From NCBI GenBank assembly GCA_030746635.1, contig JASLMH010000003.1, positions 1-63,659 of the forward strand: a stretch of 63,659 nt of DNA. Direction: 5' to 3'. Source of the DNA: Alphaproteobacteria bacterium (lineage in GTDB: Bacteria > Pseudomonadota > Alphaproteobacteria > GCA-2731375). Position 1 is the stretch's first letter. Every line of letters starts with the position of its first letter. Under the pieces are notes generated by a model that worked only from the letters and a program-made list of their open reading frames with translations, was not told where the DNA came from and did not search any database. Below are positions 16,289 through 25,434 of the stretch, piece after piece. Both the position numbers and the translations under genes were made by a program.

Positions 16289-16519
16289 GGCGGTGTTCCC
16301 TTGGTCCATTGCGATAGCCCCAGGTTTAGGGAAGACCTCCCTTGGCCGCTATCCGTTGCTTGCGCCCGATATCGACCACCACCCGCCTCGCCGAATTCCA
16401 CTGCTCAAGCCGTCGCCGACGATCGAAACCCGTTCGCCCCGAACGTTCCCCCAGATGGCGGGCGATCATAGCATCCACGGCGCCGGCTGTGGACCGTGCC
16501 GGCCGCGCGCCGCCGTCGG

Positions 16520-17152
16520 TCAGGTCCCGGGCTCGGCGACCACCACCTCGGAACAGATGCCGTAGCAGGAGATCCGCTGCCGGTGCAGCAGGTGCCAGCC
16601 GTTCTCCTGCAGCCGGGGGACGATGCGCACCGGGTGGCAGCCGCCGACGCTGCGCGGCGCTAGCCGGTAGAGCCAGTTCCAGGCGGCGTTGATCGGGCCG
16701 GCATCGGCCGCCAGATAGACCAGGCAAAGCCGGCCGCCATCGCCCAGGGACCGTCGGGCGGCGGCGATGAAGGCGTCGATCTCGGTCTCAGACAGCAGAT
16801 CCAGCATGTAGGTCGACAGCAGGCGATCGGCGACCGGCCAGTCGAAGCCGCCTTCGCTCAGCCGCACTTCGGCCCGGCCGGCCCAGGGAGCCAGACGCTG
16901 GCGGCTCAGATCGACCATGGTTTGGCTGATGTCGAGGCCAAGGTAGCGGGCATCGCTGGGCAGATGGCGGGCCAGCAGATCGGCGGCCAGGCGGCCGGTG
17001 CCGCAGCCGACTTCCAGCACCTGGCGGGCTTCATCGAAGCCGGCATGGGCGACCAGCGCCGCCAGCGGTTCATCCTCGTACCAGCCCTGGCGGTCCTGGC
17101 GCGCGCCAAAGCGGTCGTAGAAAGTCCTAAGCTCGTTCCGGCTCAACGCCAT
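16520..17152 (-). CDS. Class I SAM-dependent methyltransferase
   Basis: Protein of 210 residues with motif I 'VLEVGCGTGRLAADLLARH', an acidic residue ending strand 2 ('YLGLDISQTMVDLSRQRL') and a motif IV-like 'LLSTYMLDLLSE'. The N-terminal 'FYDRFGARQDRQGWYEDEPL' is typical of ubiquinone/phospholipid-type (UbiE/Pmt-like) methyltransferases. Substrate not identifiable. The region 16289-16519 between it and ada holds no gene that I can support. Confidence 0.85.
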   Translation of the reverse strand: MALSRNELRTFYDRFGARQDRQGWYEDEPLAALVAHAGFDEARQVLEVGCGTGRLAADLLARHLPSDARYLGLDISQTMVDLSRQRLAPWAGRAEVRLSEGGFDWPVADRLLSTYMLDLLSETEIDAFIAAARRSLGDGGRLCLVYLAADAGPINAAWNWLYRLAPRSVGGCHPVRIVPRLQENGWHLLHRQRISCYGICSEVVVAEPGT

Positions 17153-17211
17153 GACGGGTACCCGCTAGCGCATTCAATCCGCCGTCCGTTGCTCGATTAG
17201 GACCACAGTCG

Positions 17212-17230
17212 CGGGGTTCCGTAAACCCCG
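17212..17230. other. Short perfect hairpin upstream of the small lipoprotein gene
   Basis: Stem CGGGGTT / AACCCCG with a CCGTA loop. It sits in the divergent region between the methyltransferase and the lipoprotein gene; it could be a 5'-leader structure or an operator. No other support. Confidence 0.3.
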
Positions 17231-17306
17231 GTGACGCGGTGCATTAACGCTTCCTTCAACAGGTTTTGTTGTGATGGGCGGAGCTTTCGCAAAAGGACCG
17301 CCGCCC

Positions 17307-17609
17307 ATGTCGCGTTGGTTGAGATTCGTCCTGGTACTGACGCTGGCCGCGCCATCCGCCGGCTGTACCGCCGTCGCCGTGACGGCGCTGAAAAGCGTCG
17401 ACAACACGGTATCGAAGCTGGTGGAGCAGGATTGCCAGATCCTGCGGGTCGTCAACGGCAACGAGATCTGCCGCGACGAGACGATCACCGTGGTGCCGTC
17501 GGTCTATTGCTATCGCACCCTGGGCGCCGTCGATTGCTACGACCGGGCCGATCCGAAGGATCGGCTGATCGAGCAGGACACCACCCCACTGGTCGCCGAC
17601 ATCGAGTAG
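17307..17609 (+). CDS. Small exported protein, probable lipoprotein
   Basis: Protein of 100 residues starting at 'MSRWLRFVLVLTLAAPSAGC', with AAAGGA upstream. The signal sequence ends in 'PSAGC', an imperfect lipobox. The mature part contains three further Cys pairs of interest ('QDCQILRV', 'EICRDE', 'VYCYRTLGAVDCYDRADP'), which suggests disulfides in the periplasm. The 'YCYRTLGAVDCYDRADP' motif looks conserved-type, but I do not recognise a named family. It is convergent with fhs. Confidence 0.7.
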   Translation: MSRWLRFVLVLTLAAPSAGCTAVAVTALKSVDNTVSKLVEQDCQILRVVNGNEICRDETITVVPSVYCYRTLGAVDCYDRADPKDRLIEQDTTPLVADIE

Positions 17610-17636
17610 GCCGGCCCGCGCCGCGACCTCGACTTC

Positions 17637-19307
17637 CTAAAACAATCCGGTGATCTCACCGTCGTCGTCGAGGTCGATGCCCTCGGCCGCCGGCCGGCGC
17701 GGCAGGCCGGGCATGGTCATGATGTCGCCGCAGATCACCACCAGGAACTCAGCCCCCGCCGACAGCCGGATCTCGCGGACCGGCACCACGTGGTTCGACG
17801 GCGCGCCCTTGAGGTTGGGGTCGGTCGAAAAACTGTACTGGGTCTTGGCGACGCAGATCGGCAGATGCCCGAAGCCCTGGTCCTCGAACTGGCGGAACAT
17901 GTCCCGCACCCGCTGATCGGCGATGGTATCCTCGGCGCCGTAGATGTTGCGGGCGATGGTGCGCATCTTCTCCCATAGCGACATGTTGTCCGGGTACAGG
18001 GTGCGGAACTGGCTGGTGCCCGCGTCGGCGATTTCCGCCACCCGCTCGGCCAGGCCCTCGGCACCGCGGCCGCCGTCGGACCAATGGCTGCAGATGAAGG
18101 CCTCGACGTTGAAGTCGGCGCAATAGTCGATCACCGCCTTCAGCTCCGCCTCGCTGTCGCCGAGGAAGCGGTTGACCGCCACCACCACGGGCACGCCGAA
18201 CTGTCCCAGGTTGCGCAAATGCTGGCCCAGGTTGTCCAGGCCACGGACGAGCGCCGCCACGTCCTCGTCCCCGAGGGCATCGCGGGCCACGCCGCCGTGC
18301 ATCTTCAAGGCCCGCACGGTGGCGACCAGGACCGTCGCGTCGGGCTGCAGATCCGCCTTGCGGCATTTGATGTCGAAGAACTTCTCGGCCCCCAAATCGG
18401 CGCCGAAACCGGCCTCGGTGACCACATAGTCGGCCAGTTTCAGGGCCGCGCGGGTGGCGATCACCGAGTTGCAGCCATGGGCGATGTTGGCGAACGGACC
18501 ACCATGGATGAAGGCCGGGTTGTTCTCCAGGGTCTGCACCAGATTGGGCTGCAAGGCGTCCTTCAGCAGGCCGGCCATCGCGCCCTCGGCCTGCAGATCG
18601 TGGGCGGTGATCGGTTGCCGATCACGGGTTTGCGCAACCACGATGCGGCCCAGCCGCTGGCGCAGATCGTCGACGTCCCGGGCCAGGCAGAATACCGCCA
18701 TGACTTCCGAGGCGACGGTGATGTCGAAACCGTCCTGGCGCGGAAAGCCGTTGGCGACGCCGCCCAGATTGACCACCACGGAGCGTAGCGCCCGGTCGTT
18801 CATGTCGACCACCCGACGCCAGACGATGCGCCGGGAATCGATGCCCAGGGCATTGCCCCAATAGACGTGGTTGTCCAGCATCGCCGCCAGCAGATTGTGG
18901 GCCGCGCCGATGGCGTGGAAATCGCCGGTGAAGTGAAGGTTGATATCCTCCATCGGGATGACCTGGGCATGGCCGCCGCCGGCGGCGCCGCCCTTGATGC
19001 CGAAGCAGGGGCCGAGGCTGGGTTCGCGCAGGCAGATCGCCGTGCGCCGGCCGATGCGGTTGAGGGCGTCGCCCAGGCCGACGGTGGTCGTGGTCTTGCC
19101 TTCGCCGGCCGGTGTCGGCGTCATCGCGGTGACCAGGATCAGCCGGCCGTCCGGCCGCTCTTCCAGGCCGTCGAGAAAATCGAACCCGACCTTGGCCTTG
19201 TACGGGCCATAGCGGTAGAGATGCTCGCCGTCGATGGCCAGTTTTTCACCGATCTGTTCGATCGGCAGCGGGTTCGCCGCCCGGGCGATCTCGATATCCG
19301 GTTGCAT
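17637..19307 (-). CDS. fhs: Formate-tetrahydrofolate ligase
   Basis: Protein of 556 residues, full length for the family, ATP-dependent synthesis of 10-formyl-THF from formate and THF. The nucleotide-binding loop '[20 protein letters not shown]' and the '[20 protein letters not shown]' block are diagnostic. In this setting it links formate or serine/glycine one-carbon units to purine, formyl-Met or assimilatory metabolism. It begins 27 bases after the stop of the M20 deacylase on the same strand, so the two may be cotranscribed, although no functional link is obvious. Confidence 0.97.
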   Translation of the reverse strand: MQPDIEIARAANPLPIEQIGEKLAIDGEHLYRYGPYKAKVGFDFLDGLEERPDGRLILVTAMTPTPAGEGKTTTTVGLGDALNRIGRRTAICLREPSLGPCFGIKGGAAGGGHAQVIPMEDINLHFTGDFHAIGAAHNLLAAMLDNHVYWGNALGIDSRRIVWRRVVDMNDRALRSVVVNLGGVANGFPRQDGFDITVASEVMAVFCLARDVDDLRQRLGRIVVAQTRDRQPITAHDLQAEGAMAGLLKDALQPNLVQTLENNPAFIHGGPFANIAHGCNSVIATRAALKLADYVVTEAGFGADLGAEKFFDIKCRKADLQPDATVLVATVRALKMHGGVARDALGDEDVAALVRGLDNLGQHLRNLGQFGVPVVVAVNRFLGDSEAELKAVIDYCADFNVEAFICSHWSDGGRGAEGLAERVAEIADAGTSQFRTLYPDNMSLWEKMRTIARNIYGAEDTIADQRVRDMFRQFEDQGFGHLPICVAKTQYSFSTDPNLKGAPSNHVVPVREIRLSAGAEFLVVICGDIMTMPGLPRRPAAEGIDLDDDGEITGLF

Positions 19308-19334
19308 CTCTCCCCCTTTGAAGTCGCCGGCGGC

Positions 19335-20618
19335 TCAGGCCGCCTCCAGCCCGCACCATTCGGCGATGAACAGGGCGATCGCCCCGGTGTTGCGGCGCAC
19401 CGAGGTTAGGTTGACCCGTTCATCGAAGCCGTGGATGGCCTCGGACAGCGGGCCGTACACCAGACCGGGCGTATTGGCGTAGAGGCCGAAAAACCGCGCA
19501 TCGGTGGTGGCGGTGGTCGCCTGGGTGGTCAATGGCGTCTCGTAGGCCGCCAAATGGGCCCGGCCCAGCGCCGCCTCGGCTTCGTCGGCGTCCACCAATT
19601 CATAGCCTTCGGCCAGGAAACCGTTGTAGGTGACCTGCGGCGGCGCGTTGCGCAAAAAGGCATCGCGGTTCGCGGATCGGCGGATGCAGTCTTCCAATTC
19701 GGCCCGCCGGCTGTCGATGTCGTCGCCCGGATAGATCGCCACCCGCAGATCGAAGACGCACCAGGACGGCACCGAGGAGGCCCAGTCGCCGCCGGCGATC
19801 TTACCGACGTTGAAGTTGATCGGATGGTGATGCTCGGCGTAGTGGGGCTGCTCCGCCTTTTCGGCGTTCCACTTCGCTTCCAGTTCCTTCAGGCCCTGGA
19901 TCAGGGCGAAGGCGGCATCGATGGCGTTGGAGCCGGTATCCGCCGTGGCCACGTGCACCGGGATGCCCTGAACCTTGATCTGTAGCCAGATCACCCCGAT
20001 CTGGGCCCGTACCAGGGCATCGCCCATGGGTTCGGGGATCAGCGCCGCCTCGGCCCGGTAGCCGCGGGCCAGGCAGGCCAGGGCGCCGTTGCCGGTGCAT
20101 TCCTCCTCGACCACCGACTGCACGAAGACGTCGGCGGCCGGCCGCAGGCCGATGCGCCGCAACGCCTGCAGGGCGAACAGGGTGCCGGTCAGGCCGGCCT
20201 TCATGTCGCCGGCGCCCCGGCCGTACATCCAATCGCCGTCGATGCGCGGCTGGTAGGGCGGCGAGGACCACATCTCGTGCGGTCCCTCCGGCACCACGTC
20301 GATGTGGCCGTTGAGGATCAGCGACCGGCCCTTCGGCCCTTCCGGGCGATGGCTCCCGACCACGTTGTAGGCGTTGTCGTAGTCGACATGGACCGGGGAG
20401 AAGCCCGGCAGGTGGCGGATCTGCTCGACATCGATGCGCCAGCGGTCGACCGCCAGGCCGCGCTCCCGCATCTCCCGGGCCATGAAATCCTGGGCGGTGT
20501 GTTCCTGGCCGCGGCGCGAGGGGAACTTCACCAGTTCGGCGGTGAACTGCAATTGCTCGTCGAAGCCCTCGTCGACGGCGTTTCGGATCCGGCTGGTGGT
20601 CTCGCCGTCCAGCATCAC
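19335..20618 (-). CDS. M20-family (ArgE/DapE-type) metallo-deacylase
   Basis: Protein of 427 residues. Metal ligands are visible in 'LILNGHIDVVPEGPHEMW', 'YGRGAGDMKAGLTGTL' and 'VVEEECTGNGALACL'; the Glu pair in EEE is the catalytic/metal site. Members hydrolyse N-acyl amino acids, succinyl-diaminopimelate or related amides. The insert between the metal-binding halves forms the dimerisation lid. Exact substrate cannot be assigned; annotation as acetylornithine deacetylase would be overreach. Confidence 0.9.
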   Translation of the reverse strand: MMLDGETTSRIRNAVDEGFDEQLQFTAELVKFPSRRGQEHTAQDFMAREMRERGLAVDRWRIDVEQIRHLPGFSPVHVDYDNAYNVVGSHRPEGPKGRSLILNGHIDVVPEGPHEMWSSPPYQPRIDGDWMYGRGAGDMKAGLTGTLFALQALRRIGLRPAADVFVQSVVEEECTGNGALACLARGYRAEAALIPEPMGDALVRAQIGVIWLQIKVQGIPVHVATADTGSNAIDAAFALIQGLKELEAKWNAEKAEQPHYAEHHHPINFNVGKIAGGDWASSVPSWCVFDLRVAIYPGDDIDSRRAELEDCIRRSANRDAFLRNAPPQVTYNGFLAEGYELVDADEAEAALGRAHLAAYETPLTTQATTATTDARFFGLYANTPGLVYGPLSEAIHGFDERVNLTSVRRNTGAIALFIAEWCGLEAA

Positions 20619-20707
20619 GGGCCTCCCTGAAACACGGCGCGGCGGCGTCCGAAGCCGCCGCCGCGGTCATGTTGGCCCGTTCATGGCGCCGTGACAACGC
20701 CAAGCTG

Positions 20708-21415
20708 TCAGGTCGGCGCGGCGATGTATCGAAACCGACTTCGAGTGTTTCCCTGGCGACGGCAAAGGGCAAAACCGAGCAACGCGCAGGCCACGAGGGC
20801 CAGTGTCGACGGCTCGGGAACCCGGGTCGAGACGATCTGGATGGCGCTGAGGCCGCCATAGCCGCCGGTAGTGCTGGATTGCACCAGCAAGCCTCCGGCG
20901 CTGATCGCGACATCGGCGAGATGGACATAATTGGTGCCCTCGACCAGGGGACCGCTGAACGGATGTCCCGGCAGTTCGGCCACGGCGACGCCGTTGACCA
21001 GGAAATTCCGGCTGGTCACGTAGGTGTTGTCCGGGGCGTAAACGTAGATGTCGTAGAGGCCGTCGGTCAGGCCGGTGACCTCGAACGACCAATGCGTACC
21101 GGTGGCGGAATAGAAGTTGTCCTTGATCATCCGTTCGGTGTCGTTGGCCGGCACGCCGCCGCCCCAGCCGGTGATCGTATAGGCACTGAGGTTCAGTGTG
21201 GCGCCGGTCGCCGCTCCCGAGAGATCGAGCAGGCCGGTGTTCAGGCCCAGGCTGGCGATCTCGTTCCAGGCACCGGCCTGCCCCGAGGCGGCACCATAGC
21301 TGTCGGCCGGGATGCCGCCGTGATCGCCGAAATCGATGTTCAGCGGCAATGCGCTCGCCGCCAGGGTGGAGGACAGCAGGACGCCGACGGTGAGGAGGCT
21401 GATGCGCAACCACAT
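20708..21415 (-). CDS. PEP-CTERM sorting-domain protein 1
   Basis: Protein of 235 residues: signal peptide ('WLRISLLTVGVLLSSTLAAS'), a secreted Gly/Ser/Thr-rich domain with beta-sandwich character, and a C-terminal 'VPEPSTLALVACALLGFAL' followed by 'CRRQGNTRSR'. That is the PEP-CTERM signal cut by an exosortase (EpsH/XrtA type) during surface attachment or secretion. Typical length for the class. It follows the second PEP-CTERM gene by 10 bases, so they form an operon. No catalytic motif seen; probably a matrix or envelope structural protein. Confidence 0.88.
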   Translation of the reverse strand: MWLRISLLTVGVLLSSTLAASALPLNIDFGDHGGIPADSYGAASGQAGAWNEIASLGLNTGLLDLSGAATGATLNLSAYTITGWGGGVPANDTERMIKDNFYSATGTHWSFEVTGLTDGLYDIYVYAPDNTYVTSRNFLVNGVAVAELPGHPFSGPLVEGTNYVHLADVAISAGGLLVQSSTTGGYGGLSAIQIVSTRVPEPSTLALVACALLGFALCRRQGNTRSRFRYIAAPT

Positions 21416-21425
21416 GGCACCCTCC

Positions 21426-22202
21426 CTATATCACCGCCCGCGACCGTCGCCTGGCTGAACCCAGAACCACGAGACCCAGGCCGAACAAGGCCAAGCTCGC
21501 GGGCTCGGCGACGCTGAGGGCGGTGCCTTCGATATGCACCCGATCCACCGACTCGGTGCCGAAGGTGGACGGCTCCCAGTTGCGATGGCCGTCGAAGCGA
21601 TAGGAGGCGAACTCGATCTGGACGCCGACCAGTGGCGCGCCGTGGTTGCCGGACAGTTCGGGCACGCCGTCCCACAGGACATCGACGGCGGTGCCGGTGC
21701 GGCTGATGTCGATGGACAGACTGCCCGAATGGTTGAGGCCCGAGGTGCCGTAGTTGCCCTCGAAACTGCTGCCGGTACCGGCCAGCGAGGCGATGCGGCC
21801 GCCACTGTAGATCGACCAGGGATCATGGTAGCCGGCCATGGCGAAGCGGGCGCCGGCGTTGTCGACCAGATAGGCCTGCACGTACATCACGGCGCTGTCG
21901 TCGGCGGCCGAGGTCCAGGACATGTCGAACTCGGCCTGGAAATCGCCGAGGGCCGCGAAGCTCCGGCTCAGCCTGGTGATTGCCCAATCAAGATCGTCGC
22001 TGGCATCGCCGACGCCGGTGACGGTCAGGTTGCTGCCGGCCTCGGTCGAGGTCCAACCGGTGGCATTGATGAAACTGACCGACCAAGCCGGATCCAGCAC
22101 ACCGTCGTCGAAATGGTCGTCAACGGTCACGACAGCCGCCGCCGGCAGCGCGGTCGCCAAGCCAAGCAGGGCCACGAAAGCAGTAATGAATACGCGGATC
22201 AT
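21426..22202 (-). CDS. PEP-CTERM sorting-domain protein 2 (AEP variant)
   Basis: Protein of 258 residues: signal peptide ('MIRVFITAFVALLGLATALP'), a concanavalin/laminin-like beta domain ('FQAEFDMSWTSAADDSAVMY') and a C-terminal 'VAEPASLALFGLGLVVLGS' then 'ARRRSRAVI'. The sorting motif has Ala instead of the first Pro. It is the promoter-proximal gene of the pair; GGATAGGAG precedes the ATG. The domain composition suggests a carbohydrate- or matrix-binding extracellular protein. Confidence 0.85.
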   Translation of the reverse strand: MIRVFITAFVALLGLATALPAAAVVTVDDHFDDGVLDPAWSVSFINATGWTSTEAGSNLTVTGVGDASDDLDWAITRLSRSFAALGDFQAEFDMSWTSAADDSAVMYVQAYLVDNAGARFAMAGYHDPWSIYSGGRIASLAGTGSSFEGNYGTSGLNHSGSLSIDISRTGTAVDVLWDGVPELSGNHGAPLVGVQIEFASYRFDGHRNWEPSTFGTESVDRVHIEGTALSVAEPASLALFGLGLVVLGSARRRSRAVI

Positions 22203-22488
22203 CGAATGAGACTCCTATCCCTCTGTCCAGCCGCAACCCCGCGACGGGCGGAGCTACCTCGCCGAATACGTCTGCCCTCAAATTTTCTTTGGCAGCGTCA
22301 GGGTGGAGTACTTCCCTCAATCCCCACGCGTTTGGTGCTTTCGGTTCGATGGCCCGCGACGTTTTGCCATTGGGGTTTCGCTGAATGCGAATCCGTCGTC
22401 CGAAGCAACCGTCGCTACTTTGCCAGGAGTCTTTTAGCCTGACAAACAGATAATTTTGAACTATTAATCGAAAAAATGGGATAAAAGA
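22203..22488. other. Divergent intergenic region between PEP-CTERM pair and LysR gene
   Basis: 286 bases with a GC-rich left half and an AT-rich right half (about 22430-22488). I looked for a sigma-54 -24/-12 element, which often precedes PEP-CTERM genes, and did not find one. Presumably contains the LysR operator and both promoters; I cannot place them. Confidence 0.4.
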
Positions 22489-23385
22489 ATGCTGCCGATT
22501 TCGCTGAAGCAACTGGAAACCTTCGTCGCCGTGGCCGAGGCGCGCAGCTTCCGCCGCGCCGCGGAACGGCTGCTGCGGTCGCAATCGGCGATCTCGGCCC
22601 ATATCCAGAACCTGGAGGAGGAATTGGGCGTGGCCCTGCTGCACCGGACCACGCGTTCGGTGCGGTTGACCGAGGCCGGCGCCCGGCTGCTGGTGCAGGC
22701 ACGGGAGGTGGTGGCCCGGCTGGACGCGGTGGTGGTCGGCCTGCGCGAGGAGGAGGCGATGCAGCGGGGCCGGTTCGTGATCGCCTGCACGCCGAGCTGC
22801 GCCGCGAACCTGCTGCCCGACATCCTGCGCGACTACCACGCCCGTTTTCCGAAGATCACCATCGAGGTGATCGAGACCTATGCCTACGGCGTGCAGGATG
22901 CATTGCGGCGGGAAGAGGCCGAGCTGGGCTTCGGGCCGTTCGATCGAACCGGCGGCGAATTCGAGTTCCGGCAATTGCTGGACGACCCCTACGCCGTGAT
23001 CATGTCGCGGGACTACCGTCTGGCCAGCCGCAAGCGTCTGGTCGTCGCCGACATCGTCGATGAACCGATCCTGATGATGCCGAAGGAATCGGCGGTCTAT
23101 CGGATGTTGGAAAATCTGTTCGCCGCCGAGGGGCGGACCATGCGGCCGCGCTATGAACTGGTCCATCATCAGACCCTGTTCGCGCTGGTCGCCGTCGGCC
23201 TTGGCGTCACCGTGATGCCGGCGATGGCGCTGCCGGCCGATAGTGCCGAACGGCTGCATGCGGTCGACCTGATCCGGCCACGGATTTCGCGCAAGCTTGG
23301 CTTGATCACCTTGCGGGGACAGGCCCTGTCGCCGCCCGCCCGGGCCTTCGCCGAGCTGACCGCTGATCGACTGCGCGCCGCCTAG
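22489..23385 (+). CDS. LysR-family transcriptional regulator
   Basis: Protein of 298 residues. The N-terminal winged helix is textbook: 'LKQLETFVAVAEARSFRRAA' then 'LLRSQSAISAHIQNLEEELG' and 'LLHRTTRSVRLTEAGARLL'. The remainder is the two-lobed inducer-binding domain. It starts 286 bases from the divergent PEP-CTERM operon, which is a possible target by position, but LysR genes also often regulate downstream genes and no cognate metabolic gene lies immediately beside it. Confidence 0.93.
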   Translation: MLPISLKQLETFVAVAEARSFRRAAERLLRSQSAISAHIQNLEEELGVALLHRTTRSVRLTEAGARLLVQAREVVARLDAVVVGLREEEAMQRGRFVIACTPSCAANLLPDILRDYHARFPKITIEVIETYAYGVQDALRREEAELGFGPFDRTGGEFEFRQLLDDPYAVIMSRDYRLASRKRLVVADIVDEPILMMPKESAVYRMLENLFAAEGRTMRPRYELVHHQTLFALVAVGLGVTVMPAMALPADSAERLHAVDLIRPRISRKLGLITLRGQALSPPARAFAELTADRLRAA

Positions 23386-23560
23386 GGCACATTCCGACCC
23401 CGGTGGGCGGGACCAAGCACCGAATGCCGGCTTCGGTGTATCGCCGGCGGGCTGGTTCCCGACCGGTTTTCAGCCTATCACATGGCCATGGATATTCAGC
23501 ACCGTCGGCAAGACGCCCTGCCTGCGACCGAAGTCGCGTCGGGCTCGGGGGAATAACGGT

Positions 23561-24475
23561 TTGGCGCCCCTACCGGACTTGGACGGGGTGCCGCGGGGCC
23601 ATCCGGAGTCCACCGGCGCGCCCTTGCCGGTTCTGGTATTGCTGCGTCGCAGCCTGGGGCTGTTGGTTTCGCGCAACAGCGATCTGCATACCCTGGCCTT
23701 TTGGCCCTTGCTGTCGTGCTACCTGCTGCTGGTCGTCGGCTTCCTGTTTCGCGGCGGCCTGGTCGCTGCCCATCTGCCAATGCCGGCCTGGCTTGGCGAC
23801 GGACCGGTCGGCGCGATCTTCGCCATGCTGATCCTGATTCCTGGTCTGGCTACCTACGCCGCCGCCTGCCGGCTTGGCGCCGGCGCCGCCGATTCCGCGG
23901 CGGTCGGCGCGGGTCTGCAACTCGATCGCCTGTTTCTGTCGGCCTTGCCGCCGACGGCGATCATGGCGGGCCTGACCCTTGGTGCCATCTGGGGGGCCGA
24001 ACGGATGGGCGGCTACCTGGTCGATCTGCTGGTCGAGGTGACCCCGCCCTATGCCCCACCGCGACCCTTATGGTTCGATGCTGCCCTGGCGCTGGCCGCC
24101 TATCTGCCGGCGCTGCTGGCCATCGTCCTGATCGTCGCCCTGCTGCCGCGCTTGTGGCTGGTGATCGCGGCGATGGCGAACGGGCGGCCCGACCCGTTGG
24201 AGCGGACCGGGGCCTTGGCGCGGGGGCAAACCCTGCGGTTGCTGTTTCTGTTTCTGCCGCCGGGCGGTTTCCTGGCGGTCCTTACCCTGACCATCGCCGA
24301 CGCGGTTTTCCTGGTCGATGGCAAGCCGATCCTGGTGATCGCCGGCCTGTTGCCGCTGGCCTATTTGGCGTTGGCGAGCATCTGCTGGCTGGCCATGACG
24401 GCGGCGCTGGTCTGGCGCTGGATTTTCGAGGGCGATCTGGTGCTGCTCAGCGACAGCGACCGTCGCGGCTATTGA
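23561..24475 (+). CDS. Multi-span integral membrane protein of unknown function
   Basis: Protein of 304 residues starting at a TTG with GGGGGA upstream; no ATG suits the frame. It contains about six hydrophobic segments (for example 'FWPLLSCYLLLVVGFLF', 'GAIFAMLILIPGLATYAAAC', 'ALALAAYLPALLAIVLIVAL', 'KPILVIAGLLPLAYLALASI'). The layout resembles bacterial DUF/Yip1-like membrane proteins, with a long cytoplasmic C-terminal charge cluster, but I cannot name the family. The minus-strand small gene converges on it with a 16-base gap. Confidence 0.75.
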   Translation: MAPLPDLDGVPRGHPESTGAPLPVLVLLRRSLGLLVSRNSDLHTLAFWPLLSCYLLLVVGFLFRGGLVAAHLPMPAWLGDGPVGAIFAMLILIPGLATYAAACRLGAGAADSAAVGAGLQLDRLFLSALPPTAIMAGLTLGAIWGAERMGGYLVDLLVEVTPPYAPPRPLWFDAALALAAYLPALLAIVLIVALLPRLWLVIAAMANGRPDPLERTGALARGQTLRLLFLFLPPGGFLAVLTLTIADAVFLVDGKPILVIAGLLPLAYLALASICWLAMTAALVWRWIFEGDLVLLSDSDRRGY

Positions 24476-24491
24476 ACCGGCCGACGAATTT

Positions 24492-24662
24492 TCAGTTTCG
24501 GTGCAACAAAAGCCACATGTACCTGGCGCCCAGGACGGCGACGGCGGCACCGACGATCAAGGTCATGGCGGCGCCGTGGGGGCTCCAGAACGGCAGATGC
24601 GGGAACAGGCCGGCCCAGGCCAGCCAATGGCTTTCCAATTGGAAGGCAATGCTGTTCAGCAT
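24492..24662 (-). CDS. Small membrane protein (56 residues)
   Basis: Frame 'MLNSIAFQLESHWLAWAGLF' ... 'LIVGAAVAVLGARYMWLLLH' with two hydrophobic helices and a basic C-terminus. AAGGAG lies seven bases before the ATG, the best ribosome binding site in this region, so I believe it is expressed. No family recognised. It is divergent from the ATC-hydrolase operon. Confidence 0.6.
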   Translation of the reverse strand: MLNSIAFQLESHWLAWAGLFPHLPFWSPHGAAMTLIVGAAVAVLGARYMWLLLHRN

Positions 24663-24910
24663 GGTATCGCTCCTTCGGTAGCCCAGCCGCCAATCCACTA
24701 GGGGATAAGGCCGATGGCTTTGCGCCGCGCCGTTTCCGGCGTTTTGCCCTTGTCGGGGCGTCAACCGAATGACGCACCGATACGCCTGTATTGTGGCTCG
24801 TCACCGGTAAGCAAGATGTTAACGGCGGTGCGTCCGGTCCCCCTTTTTCGCCGGCCGGCGGGGATTGGTATATGCTTTTCGCTCCGTCGCTCCGGGATGG
24901 GGACAAGCCA

Positions 24911-25381
24911 ATGACAGACCTGCCGATCATTCATCTGCGCCGTATCGAGGCCAACATCATCAAGCCGATCTACGAGGCAATGGTCGCTGCCCTGGGCGAG
25001 GAAAAGGCCCGCAAGATCTTGCAGGACGCCATCGTCAAGAACGCCGTCGAACAGGGCCGCGGCCTGGCGGCGCAGCTCGACCGGCCGAACGACCTGGCCG
25101 GCTTCGCCTCGCTGCTGCCCAATTGGTCGAAGGAGGACGCGCTGCGGATCGAGGTGCTGGAGCAAAGCGACGAAAGCTTCGATTTCAACGTCACCCGCTG
25201 CCGCTATGCCGAGATGTATCGCGAGATGGGGCTGGCCGAGATCGGCCACATCCTGTCCTGTGGCCGGGACGGGGCGATGTGCCAGGGCTTCAATCCCGAT
25301 ATCGATTTCCAGCGCAGCCAGACCATCATGCAGGGCGCCCCGCATTGCGACTTCCGCCACCGCTTGAACAAGGCCGACTAG
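24911..25381 (+). CDS. L-2-amino-thiazoline-4-carboxylate hydrolase-family protein
   Basis: Protein of 156 residues from the ATG of 'MTDLPIIHLRRIEANIIKPI'; an in-frame ATG 13 codons upstream is less well supported. The pattern 'YEAMVAALGEEKARKILQDA', 'FNVTRCRYAEMYREMGLAEI' and a closing 'CQGFNPDIDF' with 'GAPHCDFRHR' is the ATC-hydrolase family. Characterised members open the thiazoline ring in L-cysteine production by Pseudomonas; many others are uncharacterised. It heads an operon with an AhpD-like protein and an SDR oxidoreductase. Confidence 0.82.
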   Translation: MTDLPIIHLRRIEANIIKPIYEAMVAALGEEKARKILQDAIVKNAVEQGRGLAAQLDRPNDLAGFASLLPNWSKEDALRIEVLEQSDESFDFNVTRCRYAEMYREMGLAEIGHILSCGRDGAMCQGFNPDIDFQRSQTIMQGAPHCDFRHRLNKAD

Positions 25382-25434
25382 ACGTTGCAGTGGATCGCCA
25401 GCAGACGCCGCTGGCCTGATTGGAGATTGCCCGG

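Noticed and set aside
22203..22488. Search for a sigma-54 promoter before the PEP-CTERM pair
   Set aside because: No GG-N10-GC element in suitable orientation was found.
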